This document shows positions 43,873 to 54,636 of a stretch of DNA of 64,000 nucleotides, one piece after another (position 1 is the stretch's first letter; every line of letters begins with the position of its first letter). The translations under genes and the position numbers were made by a program. The notes beneath the pieces are model-generated. The model was not told the DNA's origin, did not search any database, and worked only from the letters and a program-made list of their open reading frames with translations. Source of the stretch: Sphingobium quisquiliarum P25 (lineage in GTDB: Bacteria; Pseudomonadota; Alphaproteobacteria; Sphingomonadales; Sphingomonadaceae); contig NZ_ATHO01000150.1 of assembly GCF_000445065.1 (NCBI RefSeq), positions 1-64,000 of the forward strand. The letters are read 5' to 3'.

Positions 43873-44759
43873 ATCTGCTGTCCATTCTGGCGCGATGGCT
43901 GGGCCTTTGCGCGCTGCTGCTGGTTGCGGCCTGCGGGAAGGAGCCGCCTGCCCCCCCGGCGCAGGGCGGCCCTGCCCTTTGGCGTATCGAGGGCAAGGCG
44001 CTGGACGGATGGCTGTTCGGCACGATCCATGTGCTGCCCCGCAACGTCGCCTGGCGCACGGCCACGATCGATCGCGCCTTGGAGCAAGCGGACCGGCTGG
44101 TGCTGGAAACCGCCGAGATTCAGGATCAGGCGCTGACCACCGCCGCCTTCGAGAAACTGGGCCGCAGCCCCAATCTGCCGCCGCTGGAAACGCGCCTGCC
44201 CGCCGGGGAGCGGGACGAATTGCAGAGCCTCGTCCAGCAGAGCGGGACCAGCCTGCAAATGCTGTCCGGCTATGAAAGCTGGGCCGCGGCCATGCTGCTG
44301 TCCGCCGCCGCGCAGCAGCCGCTGCACGTCAGCGGGGCCGATGGCGTCGAACCGGCGCTGATCGCGCTGTTCAGGGATGCGGGCAAGCCGATCGGCGGAC
44401 TGGAAACGGTGGCGCGGCAGTTCGGCGCGTTCGACGGCCTCCCCGAAACGGCGCAGCGGCACCTGCTGCTCCAGACGGTCCGCGAGGCTGACGGCATGCA
44501 GGCGCTTTACGGCCGCATCCTCAAGGCGTGGCTGGCAGGCGACATGGCGGCTCTCGCGCGCGAGGATCACGCAGGCGAGCAGCCTGACCCGGCGGTGGAG
44601 CAAGCCGTGCTGATCGACCGCAATCGCGACTGGGTCAAGGTGGTGGGCGGGCTCAAGGGGCGGCCTTTCATAGCCGTAGGCGCTGGGCATTTGACCGGCC
44701 GGGACAATCTGATCACCTTGCTCCAGAAGGCGGGCTACCGGGTCACGCGCGTGCAATAA
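43869..44759 (+). CDS. TraB/GumN family lipoprotein (paralogue 2)
   Basis: This 296-residue protein starts at a GTG overlapping the previous stop (GTGA) and carries a lipoprotein signal (LLLVAACGKEPP). It repeats the layout of paralogue 1: PALWRIEGKALDGWLFGTIHVLP, LETVARQFGAFDGLPE and FIAVGAGHLTGRDNL. The pair is a tandem duplication with considerable divergence. Both proteins are probably anchored at a periplasmic membrane face. The substrate or partner is unknown. Confidence 0.82.
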   Translation: MNLLSILARWLGLCALLLVAACGKEPPAPPAQGGPALWRIEGKALDGWLFGTIHVLPRNVAWRTATIDRALEQADRLVLETAEIQDQALTTAAFEKLGRSPNLPPLETRLPAGERDELQSLVQQSGTSLQMLSGYESWAAAMLLSAAAQQPLHVSGADGVEPALIALFRDAGKPIGGLETVARQFGAFDGLPETAQRHLLLQTVREADGMQALYGRILKAWLAGDMAALAREDHAGEQPDPAVEQAVLIDRNRDWVKVVGGLKGRPFIAVGAGHLTGRDNLITLLQKAGYRVTRVQ

Positions 44760-44771
44760 ATCGTTCCTACC

Positions 44772-44799
44772 CTTGCCTTCCGCCGCCTTTCTGCTACAG
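44772..44799 (+). promoter_or_regulatory. Candidate promoter of rplY
   Basis: CTTGCC (44772-44777), a 16-bp spacer and CTACAG (44794-44799) resemble the CTTG-type -35 and CTA-type -10 elements of sphingomonad housekeeping promoters. A leader of about 70 nt with a TTGGAGAC ribosome-binding site precedes the rplY ATG. Confidence 0.4.
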
Positions 44800-44873
44800 G
44801 GCCGCCTTCCCGTGATGGTCATCCCTGGAGGCGTTGCGGGAAGTTTGAGATAATCTGCTTTTGGAGACACGCA

Positions 44874-45488
44874 ATGAGCGAGCAGCTTACGCTGTCGGCC
44901 GAGGCACGCGATCGGGCAGGCAAGGGAGCCTCCCGCGCTCTCCGCCGTGAGGGCCGCGTTCCCGCCGTCATCTATGGTAACAATGAAGAACCGCAGTCGA
45001 TCCATGTCGAGGAAAAGCTCCTCAACAAGCTGCTCGGCACCGGCCACTTCTTCAACTCGGTCGTCATGGTCGAAGTCGGCGGCAAGCAGGTCCGCACCCT
45101 GCCCAAGGATGTTGCCTTCCATCCCGTGACCGATCGTCCGCTGCACGCCGATTTCCTGCGCGTTTCGGAACATGCCACCGTCAGCGTCAACGTGCCGGTG
45201 CGCTTCGAAAATGAAGACGCTTCGCCCGGCCTCAAGAAGGGCGGCGTGCTGAACATCGTCCGTCACGAGATCGAACTGGTCGTCGACGCGGCCGAGATCC
45301 CCGATGATGTCGTTGTCGACCTCAAGGGCTTCGAGGTTGGCGAATCGATCCACATCAGCTCCGTCACCCTGCCCAAGGGCGCGAAGACGGCGATCGAGGA
45401 TCGCGACTTCACCATCGCCACCATCGTTGCCCCGTCCGCGCTCAAGAGCGCCGAAGGCGACAACGAAACTCCGGCGGAAGGCGAATAA
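44874..45488 (+). CDS. rplY: 50S ribosomal protein L25/general stress protein Ctc
   Basis: This 204-residue two-domain L25 (Ctc type) binds 5S rRNA through its N-terminal domain. It opens [20 protein letters not shown], then [19 protein letters not shown]; the C-terminal beta domain has [20 protein letters not shown] and [18 protein letters not shown] strong GGAG lies before the ATG. It precedes pth, a common pairing, but here a palindromic repeat lies between them. Confidence 0.96.
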   Translation: MSEQLTLSAEARDRAGKGASRALRREGRVPAVIYGNNEEPQSIHVEEKLLNKLLGTGHFFNSVVMVEVGGKQVRTLPKDVAFHPVTDRPLHADFLRVSEHATVSVNVPVRFENEDASPGLKKGGVLNIVRHEIELVVDAAEIPDDVVVDLKGFEVGESIHISSVTLPKGAKTAIEDRDFTIATIVAPSALKSAEGDNETPAEGE

Positions 45489-45521
45489 GCTTAACGCCAG
45501 CCGTTATCGCGGTTCGCTCAC

Positions 45522-45606
45522 CCCCGTTCGGGCTGAGCTTGTCGAGGCCTTCCCTCTTCCTCACGTGAAGGGGAAGGCGCTTCCGGCAGGCTCAGAGCGG
45601 ACGGGG
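45522..45606. repeat. Palindromic repeat between rplY and pth (copy 4)
   Basis: The element runs from CCCCGTTCGGGCTGAGC (45522-45538) to GCTCAGAGCGGACGGGG (ending 45606), arms pairing with a few mismatches, with an inner GCCTTCCC/GGGAAGGC stem. It includes CTGAGCTTGTCGAGG, related to the other copies. It ends 23 bp before the pth start and may affect rplY-pth transcripts. Confidence 0.72.
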
Positions 45607-45629
45607 ATTTGCTTGTTTGGAGATGTTGG

Positions 45630-46202
45630 ATGCAAATCTGGGCGGGCCTGGGCAACCCCGGCACCCAATATGCGATGCACCGGCACAATGTCGGCTTCAT
45701 GGCGGCCGACCTGATCGCGGACATGCATCGCTTTTCCGCGCCCAGGAAGCAATTCCAGGGATGGGTTCAGGAAGGCCGCATCGGGCCGGAAAAGATCATC
45801 CTTCTGAAACCCGCCACCTTCATGAACGAAAGCGGCCGGTCGATCGGCGAAGCCATGCGCTTCTACAAGCTGACGCCGCAGGACGTCACCGTTTTCCATG
45901 ACGAACTGGACCTCGCGCCCATGAAGGTGAAGGTGAAGCGCGGCGGCGGCAATGCGGGGCATAATGGCCTGAGGTCTACCGACGCGCATATCGGCCCCGA
46001 TTTCCGGCGGGTGCGCATCGGCATCGGCCATCCCGGCCACAAGGACCGGGTGCATGGTTATGTGCTGGGCAATTATCACAAGAGCGAGATGGATGCGCTC
46101 GCCGATATGCTGGGCGCGATCGGCGCGGAAGCCGAATGGCTCGCCAAGGGAGATGATGCCCGTTTCATGAACGAGGTCGCGTTGCGGCTGGCGGACTCCT
46201 GA
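45630..46202 (+). CDS. pth: Peptidyl-tRNA hydrolase
   Basis: Pth recycles peptidyl-tRNA released from stalled ribosomes. The 190-residue protein shows the full active-site set: GLGNPGTQYAMHRHNVGF with the catalytic His, KPATFMNESG, FHDELDL with the catalytic Asp, and GGGNAGHNGLRS. The ATG at 45630 follows GGAG by 7 bp; an in-frame codon seven residues upstream is unlikely. It follows rplY after a palindromic repeat. Confidence 0.96.
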   Translation: MQIWAGLGNPGTQYAMHRHNVGFMAADLIADMHRFSAPRKQFQGWVQEGRIGPEKIILLKPATFMNESGRSIGEAMRFYKLTPQDVTVFHDELDLAPMKVKVKRGGGNAGHNGLRSTDAHIGPDFRRVRIGIGHPGHKDRVHGYVLGNYHKSEMDALADMLGAIGAEAEWLAKGDDARFMNEVALRLADS

Positions 46203-46218
46203 TCATCGCTGTCCACAT

Positions 46219-46277
46219 GGGCAGCCCTCCCAATAAGCGGCTGCCCGGCGCGCCATTGCGGTGAAGCGCAAATGGCG
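46219..46277 (+). repeat. Two consecutive hairpins between pth and pgm
   Basis: GGGCAGCC/GGCTGCCC (46219-46246) and CGCCATTGCG with CGCAAATGGCG (46251-46277, one bulge) are adjacent stems in the 142-bp gap. Neither has a T-run. They may mark the pth transcript end or lie in the pgm leader. Confidence 0.4.
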
Positions 46278-46308
46278 GATTGCCCAGTGTCGCATTGACG
46301 GGCCATAG

Positions 46309-47973
<1,665 letters not shown>

Positions 47974-48036
47974 TCCGTCACGAAAAGTTACTTTCGGGAC
48001 ATGGCGGGGCAAGGCCGGATATCTAAGCCCTCCGCC

Positions 48037-48735
48037 ATGCCCAGCTTTCGACTTGTCCGCGCCCTGACGTCAGCCTTTGGCCTCATCTCGCTGGCTTGGC
48101 CGCCTGCCCATGCCGCCACGACGCAGGATGAGCAGGTCTGGCTGAACCTGACGGCGATGGGGCCTGTATCGGGGGACCTGCTCTATTTCACGGAGATCCA
48201 GCCGCGCATCGGCAACGGCGTGTCGCGCATCGATCAGACGATCCTCAGGGGCGCGATCGGATGGAAATTGTCGCCCAGCCTGTCAGTCTATCAGGGCTAT
48301 GCCCATGTGATGCTGCCGGTGCGGGACGGCCGCGACGTCAATGAGGAACGCAGCTTCCAGCAGGTGAGCTGGACCATCGGCAAGCCATGGCAGGGCGAGC
48401 TGTCCACGCGCACGCGGCTGGAGCAGCGCTGGCGATCCGACGGCGGCGGCACGGGATGGCGGCTGCGGGAAATGCTGCGATATGAAAAGCCGCTGAAGCC
48501 GGGGAGCGATGCAGTCAACGCGCTGGTCTATGCCGAAGGCTTCGCCGCGCTCAACAGCACGGATTGGGGACAAAGGGCGGGCTTTGAACAACTGCGCAGC
48601 TTCGCGGGCGCGGAAATCGGGCTGATGGGCAAGTCCACCGCCGAAATCGGCTACCTCAACCAATATGTGCATCAGGGCGGCGGCGCCAGCCGCATGAACC
48701 ACGTCGCGGCGGTCACCTTCTTCTTCCGCCGCTGA
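48037..48735 (+). CDS. DUF2490-family exported beta-barrel-like protein
   Basis: This 232-residue protein has a signal peptide (LTSAFGLISLAWPPAHAA) and a series of amphipathic strands: EVWLNLTAMG-like start (QVWLNLTAMG), LYFTEIQPRIGNG, KLSPSLSVYQGYAHV, RTRLEQRWRSDGG and the aromatic/basic end VAAVTFFFRR. This matches the DUF2490 group of putative outer-membrane barrels. Function is unknown. I prefer the start at 48037; an earlier in-frame ATG at 48001 gives a poor signal peptide. Confidence 0.72.
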   Translation: MPSFRLVRALTSAFGLISLAWPPAHAATTQDEQVWLNLTAMGPVSGDLLYFTEIQPRIGNGVSRIDQTILRGAIGWKLSPSLSVYQGYAHVMLPVRDGRDVNEERSFQQVSWTIGKPWQGELSTRTRLEQRWRSDGGGTGWRLREMLRYEKPLKPGSDAVNALVYAEGFAALNSTDWGQRAGFEQLRSFAGAEIGLMGKSTAEIGYLNQYVHQGGGASRMNHVAAVTFFFRR

Positions 48736-48804
48736 CCACAGGCTGGCCTTCGCGCGCGGAACAGGCTATCGGCGCGCCCATCATTCTGACGTGAAGGCAG
48801 TTCC

Positions 48805-49905
48805 ATGGGTTTTCGTTGCGGTATCGTCGGGCTTCCCAATGTGGGCAAGTCCACCCTGTTCAATGCACTGACGGAGACGCAGGCGGCGCAGGCGGCGAAC
48901 TATCCCTTCTGCACGATCGAGCCCAATGTCGGCCAGGTCGCCGTGCCCGACGAGCGGCTGCAAACGATCGCGAAGATCGGCGGATCGGCCAAGATCATCG
49001 AAACGCAACTGGCCTTCGTCGACATTGCCGGGCTGGTGCGCGGCGCGTCGAAGGGCGAAGGGCTGGGCAACCAGTTCCTGGCGAATATCCGCGAAGTGGA
49101 CGCCATCGTCCATGTTCTGCGCTGTTTCGAGGATGACGACATCACCCATGTCGAGGGGAAGGTCGATCCCATCGCCGATGCGGAGACGGTCGAGACCGAA
49201 TTGATGCTCGCCGACCTTGAAAGCCTGGAAAAGCGCGTTCCCGCCTTCGCCAAGAAGGCTGCGCAGGGCGACAAGGAAGCGAAGGCCGCCGCCGCCGTGC
49301 TGGGCCAGGCGCTGGACCTGCTGCGCGAAGGCAAGCCCGCGCGCCTCACCCAGCCCCGCGATGACGAGGAAGACCGCATCTTCCGCCAGGCCCAGTTGCT
49401 GACCGCCAAGCCCGTCCTCTATGTCTGCAACGTCGAAGAGGACAGCGCGGCGCAGGGCAATGCCCATTCCGCGCGCGTGTTCGAGAAAGCGGCGGCCGAA
49501 GGGGCCAAGGCCGTGATCGTCTCCGCCGCGATCGAAGCCGAGCTTATCACCATGCCGGTCGAGGAACGCGCGGAATATCTGGAAGCGCTGGGCCTTGAGG
49601 AAGCAGGTCTCGCCCGCATCATCCGCGCGGGCTATGAACTGCTTGGCCTCATCACCTTCTTCACCGTAGGCCCCAAGGAAGCGCGCGCCTGGACAGTGAC
49701 CAAGGGGTCGAAGGCCCCGCAGGCGGCGGGCGCGATCCATTCCGATTTCGAAAAGGGCTTCATCCGCGCCGAAACCATGGCCTATGCCGACTATGTCCAG
49801 TTCAACGGCGAAGCTGGCGCCAAGGAAGCGGGCAAGTGGCGGTCGGAAGGCAAGGATTATGTGACGCAGGATGGCGACATCATGCTGTTCCGCTTCAACG
49901 TCTGA
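48805..49905 (+). CDS. ychF: Redox-regulated ATPase/GTPase YchF
   Basis: This 366-residue OBG-family protein preferentially binds ATP. It has the P-loop GLPNVGKSTLFNAL, switch DIAGLVRGASKGEGLGNQFL, and NVEE in place of NKxD, the change that gives ATP specificity. A coiled-coil insertion and C-terminal TGS domain (FFTVGPKEARAWTVTKGS) follow. YchF associates with ribosomes and oxidative-stress responses. The next gene begins 3 bp after its stop. Confidence 0.96.
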   Translation: MGFRCGIVGLPNVGKSTLFNALTETQAAQAANYPFCTIEPNVGQVAVPDERLQTIAKIGGSAKIIETQLAFVDIAGLVRGASKGEGLGNQFLANIREVDAIVHVLRCFEDDDITHVEGKVDPIADAETVETELMLADLESLEKRVPAFAKKAAQGDKEAKAAAAVLGQALDLLREGKPARLTQPRDDEEDRIFRQAQLLTAKPVLYVCNVEEDSAAQGNAHSARVFEKAAAEGAKAVIVSAAIEAELITMPVEERAEYLEALGLEEAGLARIIRAGYELLGLITFFTVGPKEARAWTVTKGSKAPQAAGAIHSDFEKGFIRAETMAYADYVQFNGEAGAKEAGKWRSEGKDYVTQDGDIMLFRFNV

Positions 49906-49908
49906 CCC

Positions 49909-50445
49909 ATGGCGCTGCGTCCCGGCCAGATGCCCGCGCAGCGCAAGGCCGCCTTTCCGCCCAGCGTCGACGCGGGCACGACGCTGCTGGTGCTGGGGAG
50001 CCTGCCGGGCGACGCGTCGATCAGGCAGGGCGAATATTATGCGCATCGCGGCAACGCCTTCTGGGCGTTGATGGGCGGCGTGCTGGACGAGGATCTGCGC
50101 GCCCTCCCCTATGCGCTGCGGCTCAAACGCCTGCGTGCGCGCGGCGTCGGGCTGTGGGATGTCATCGAAAGCGCCGACCGGCCCGGCAGCCTGGACAGCG
50201 CGATCCGGGACGCGGAGCTTCGCGACCTAAACGCCTTCATCGCCCGGCTCCCCGCGCTGCGCGCCGTGGCCTTCAACGGCAAGGCGGCGTCACTGCACGG
50301 ACGGCGGCAGATCGGCGCGGCCGGTCAGGCCCTTACCCTGATCGACCTCCCCTCCAGCAGCGGCGCCAACGCCATGCTGTCGCGGGAGAAGAAGGCGGAA
50401 GCATGGCGGGTGCTGCGCCAGTGGATTGTCCCAGCTTCACATTGA
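49909..50445 (+). CDS. DNA-deoxyinosine glycosylase-like (UDG family 6)
   Basis: This 178-residue member of the uracil-DNA glycosylase superfamily shows motif 1 VLGSLPGDASIRQGEYYAHR, followed by NAFWALMGG, then RGVGLWDVIESADRPGSLD, FNGKAAS and the C-terminal LPSSSGANA. This combination is that of the hypoxanthine-DNA glycosylase family (HDG, family 6), which removes deaminated adenine. It begins 3 bp after ychF, so the two are probably co-transcribed. Activity on hypoxanthine is assigned by family only. Confidence 0.8.
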   Translation: MALRPGQMPAQRKAAFPPSVDAGTTLLVLGSLPGDASIRQGEYYAHRGNAFWALMGGVLDEDLRALPYALRLKRLRARGVGLWDVIESADRPGSLDSAIRDAELRDLNAFIARLPALRAVAFNGKAASLHGRRQIGAAGQALTLIDLPSSSGANAMLSREKKAEAWRVLRQWIVPASH

Positions 50446-50499
50446 CGTAAACGTAAGCCGTGCCTAGACCGTTTTCAGACGAAACGGAGTTACCAGCCT

Positions 50500-50961
50500 A
50501 TGGGCGACACCATCTATTTCGAAGACGTCCTTATCGGCGACCGGGTCGAATTCGGCCCGCTGACCATCAGCCGGGAAGAAATCATCGCCTTCGCCCGCGA
50601 ATATGACGCCCAGCCTTTCCACCTGTCGGACGAGGCCGCGGCGCAAACCCATTTCGGCAGCCTGTCCGCCAGCGGCTGGCACAGCACGGCCTTCTTCATG
50701 AAGATGTTCGTCACCCATATGCAGGCGTCCGGCCATCAGGAAGCGAGTCTGGGCGCGATCGGGGTCGACGAATTGCGTTGGCTAAAGCCGGTGCGGCCGG
50801 GCGACACGCTGCGCGGCACATCGGAAGCAGTGGAAAAGAAGCTGTCCCGCAGCCGCCCGGAAATGGGCATCGTCAAAAGCAGGGCAGCGCTGATCAACCA
50901 GAATGACGAGACGGTGATGACGATGATGCCGATCGCCATGTTCCGCACTCGCCCCGCCTGA
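50500..50961 (+). CDS. MaoC-family dehydratase
   Basis: This 153-residue hot-dog-fold protein resembles R-specific enoyl-CoA hydratases. Key segment: REEIIAFAREYDAQPFHLSDEAA, with the D-x-x-P-x-H hydratase motif (DAQPFH), and FGSLSASGWHSTAFFMKM. It is preceded by GGAG before the ATG. These enzymes hydrate enoyl-CoA to (R)-3-hydroxyacyl-CoA. It is 54 bp from the glycosylase gene; no other lipid genes adjoin. Confidence 0.88.
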   Translation: MGDTIYFEDVLIGDRVEFGPLTISREEIIAFAREYDAQPFHLSDEAAAQTHFGSLSASGWHSTAFFMKMFVTHMQASGHQEASLGAIGVDELRWLKPVRPGDTLRGTSEAVEKKLSRSRPEMGIVKSRAALINQNDETVMTMMPIAMFRTRPA

Positions 50962-50981
50962 CCGAAGCGGCTGCTCCGCCG

Positions 50982-51530
50982 TCAAAAATCCCGGCCGGAT
51001 GGCGGCGGCGGCAGCGGCTGGTTGGCGATCGCATCGGCCGCCATCACCCGCACTTCCCGCGCCGGCGAGTCCGCGATCTGCAAAAGGTGGACGCCAGCGG
51101 GCAGGTCGAACCAGACGATCTTGCGGATGCCGGAACATTCCGGCCCATGGCCATGGGCTATGGAAGGAACGGCCTGATCGCCGGTGACGATGTCCACCCA
51201 GGCGGACCCCGAAAGCCCGACTCCCACCCGCGCAGCCGTCTTGACCGACAGGGTGAAGAGGCCGCCATAGCTTTTGGGCCGCAGCTTTTCCGGCTTCACC
51301 GCATATTGAACCTGCACCGCAGGCCGCAGCGCCGCGACGACCGGCTTGCCCAGGATCAGCCGGGGCGCCGAATGCGCCTCTCCCGCCGCCCTTTCCGCAC
51401 CGCTCTGCATCCAGCTTGTCCACGGCTCTGGCGGAAACGGCGCGTCCTTGCACGGATCGGCGGCTGGCGCTGCGGCCGAAACGGGAAACGGAAGCGCGCA
51501 AAGGGCAAGCAGGAACAGGATGCGTTTCAT
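50982..51530 (-). CDS. Secreted hypothetical protein
   Basis: This 182-residue protein has a signal peptide (MKRILFLLALCALPFPVSAA) and a mature region with PWTSWMQSG, VQYAVKPEKLRPKSYGG and GSAWVDIVTGDQAVPSIAHG, ending in a proline-rich tail. Similar sphingomonad proteins exist from memory, but I recognise no functional domain. The predicted site is the periplasm. It lies downstream of mutL on the same strand, separated by a probable terminator. Start chosen at 51530 for the signal peptide. Confidence 0.62.
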   Translation of the reverse strand: MKRILFLLALCALPFPVSAAAPAADPCKDAPFPPEPWTSWMQSGAERAAGEAHSAPRLILGKPVVAALRPAVQVQYAVKPEKLRPKSYGGLFTLSVKTAARVGVGLSGSAWVDIVTGDQAVPSIAHGHGPECSGIRKIVWFDLPAGVHLLQIADSPAREVRVMAADAIANQPLPPPPSGRDF

Positions 51531-51574
51531 GCCACTGCTATGCCCCAAAATCCTGCCCATCGATAGACGGAGAT

Positions 51575-51615
51575 AAAATCCTCCCCCTTCCGACGCCTGC
51601 GGCGCAGCGAGGATT
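51575..51615 (-). terminator. Probable intrinsic terminator of mutL
   Basis: On the minus strand AATCCTC (from 51615) pairs with GAGGATT (ending 51577), with an inner CGCC/GGCG stem, followed by TTTTAT. It lies just after the mutL stop and before the secreted hypothetical gene. Confidence 0.5.
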
Positions 51616-51624
51616 ACGAGGCCC

Positions 51625-53412
51625 CTACTTCCTCCCGAACAGCTTCTCGATATCCCCATGCCCCAGCTTCACCCAGGTCGGCCGCCCATGATTGCACTGG
51701 CCGCTGCGGGGCGTGACTTCCATCTCGCGCAGCAATGCGTTCATTTCCGCGACGCTCAGCACCCGCCCGGCCCGGACGGATCCGTGGCACGCCATCGTCG
51801 CCGCGACCAGATCGATGCGCTCCTTGAGCGACAGCGCGCTGTCATAGGCGGCAAGGTCATCGGCCAGGTCCGACACCAGCCCCTGCACATCGCCTTGCCC
51901 CAGCATGGCGGGCGTGGCGCGCACCAGCATGGCGGAAGGGCCAAAGCGCTCCAGCTCCAGACCAAAAGCCTTCAACTCCTCGATCCGCGCCTCCAGCCGG
52001 TCGCAGGCCGGTTCGTCCAGCTCCACCACTTCGGGCAGCAGCAGCGCCTGGGCGGCGACGCCCTGCCCGTCCATCGCACGGCGCATCCGCTCCAGCATCA
52101 GCCGTTCATGCGCGGCATGCTGGTCGACGATGACGAGCCCATCCTCCGCCTCCGCCACGATATAGGTGCGGGCGACCTGGCCGCGCGCCACGCCCAGCGG
52201 AAAGCTCTGTCCTTCCGGCGGGGGCGCGGCCGCAGGTTCCGCGCGCGCCTGGGGCGGCGGCGTCAGAAAGGACGCGCGGCGATCGGCAACCCCCGGCGAT
52301 GGCGGCGCGGAAACGGGCGCATAAGCCTCCGCCGCCGCGAAGATCGGCATGGCGCTGATCGGCGTTGGCGACACGGGTTCAGCCTTCCAGGCCGCGAGCC
52401 CGGCGGCATCGGCCTGCTGCACGGAACGAAATCCTTCCGCATCCAGCGCCCGGCGCAGGCCGGACACGATCATGCCACGGATCAGCGCCGGGTCGCGAAA
52501 GCGCACCTCCGTCTTGGCGGGGTGGACGTTGACGTCCACCTCCAGCGGCGGAACGTCCAGGAACAGCGCGACGACCGGATGCCGGTCCCGCGCCAGCATG
52601 TCGGCATAGGCTCCGCGCACCGCCCCCACCAGCAGGCGGTCGCGCACCGGGCGGCCATTGACGAACAGGAACTGATGGTCCCCGACGCCGCGATTATAGG
52701 TGGGGAGCGAGGCGACGCCCGACAGGCGGATACCCTCCCGCTCCAGGCTGACGACGACATGATTGTCCGCCAGCGCCCGGTCGGTCAGCGCCGCGACCCG
52801 GTCCTCCCTGCCCTCGCCGCCCTGCACGCCCAGAGCGCGGCGGCCGTCATGCTCCACGCTGAAGGCGACCGCCGGATGCGCCATGGCAAGGCGGCGGACG
52901 CAATCGATGCAGGCGGCATATTCCGCCTTGGCCGATCGCAGGAACTTGCGGCGCGCCGGCACGCGGGCGAACAGTCGCTCCACCGTCACGCGGGTGCCGG
53001 GCGGCAGGGCCGCAGGCCCTTCGGACACCAGCACGCCATTGTCCAGCGTCCGGTTCCATCCGTCGCTGCCCGCCGGGCGGCTGTCGATCGACAGGCGGGC
53101 GACGCTGGCGATGGAAGGCAGCGCTTCGCCGCGAAAGCCCAGGGTGGACACATTCTCTATCGCGTCATCGGGCAGCTTGGATGTCGCATGGCGCTCCACC
53201 GCCAGCGCGATCTCCTCCGGCGTCATGCCGCAGCCGTCGTCGCTCACCTCTATCCGGTCCAGCCCGCCATTGCTCAGGCGGATGGCGATGCGGCGCGCAC
53301 CGGCATCCAGCGCATTTTCTACGATTTCCTTGAGCGCGCTGGCGGGCCTTTCGACCACTTCGCCCGCTGCGATGCGGTTGACCAGATGTTCGGGCAGACG
53401 GCGTATTGACAT
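51625..53412 (-). CDS. mutL: DNA mismatch repair protein MutL
   Basis: MutL couples mismatch recognition by MutS to strand removal. The N-terminal GHKL ATPase shows KEIVENALDAGA, DDGCGM and GFRGEALPSIASVA; a variable linker follows (about 335-405). The C-terminal domain carries DQHAAHERLMLE, the endonuclease DQHA(x)2E(x)4E motif, and CNHGRPTW, its metal site. So this MutL should nick DNA itself, as expected where MutH is absent. Length 595. It is divergent from mreB across 160 bp. Confidence 0.96.
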   Translation of the reverse strand: MSIRRLPEHLVNRIAAGEVVERPASALKEIVENALDAGARRIAIRLSNGGLDRIEVSDDGCGMTPEEIALAVERHATSKLPDDAIENVSTLGFRGEALPSIASVARLSIDSRPAGSDGWNRTLDNGVLVSEGPAALPPGTRVTVERLFARVPARRKFLRSAKAEYAACIDCVRRLAMAHPAVAFSVEHDGRRALGVQGGEGREDRVAALTDRALADNHVVVSLEREGIRLSGVASLPTYNRGVGDHQFLFVNGRPVRDRLLVGAVRGAYADMLARDRHPVVALFLDVPPLEVDVNVHPAKTEVRFRDPALIRGMIVSGLRRALDAEGFRSVQQADAAGLAAWKAEPVSPTPISAMPIFAAAEAYAPVSAPPSPGVADRRASFLTPPPQARAEPAAAPPPEGQSFPLGVARGQVARTYIVAEAEDGLVIVDQHAAHERLMLERMRRAMDGQGVAAQALLLPEVVELDEPACDRLEARIEELKAFGLELERFGPSAMLVRATPAMLGQGDVQGLVSDLADDLAAYDSALSLKERIDLVAATMACHGSVRAGRVLSVAEMNALLREMEVTPRSGQCNHGRPTWVKLGHGDIEKLFGRK

Positions 53413-53560
53413 TGATTAGTGACTAGCCCAAGCGAGCGCATTCCGCGAGCCGTTACCCCCCGAAAATTTTACCTCGCCGCAGGGAATGATGACAGGGGCG
53501 GCGGAACGTGGCAGGCACCTCCGAACGCCCCGGTTCGCGTCGCCGGGATGACCGGGCTGA

Positions 53561-54619
<1,059 letters not shown>

Positions 54620-54636
54620 GGTCAGGGGGAAACAGG

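Noticed and set aside
39912-45606. Repeat cluster considered as a CRISPR array
   Set aside because: Copies are palindromic, of unequal length and irregularly spaced with genes between; no short regular spacers or cas genes.
51658-53409. 583-codon plus-strand frame opposite mutL
   Set aside because: Shadow frame; MutL ATPase and endonuclease motifs are on the minus strand.
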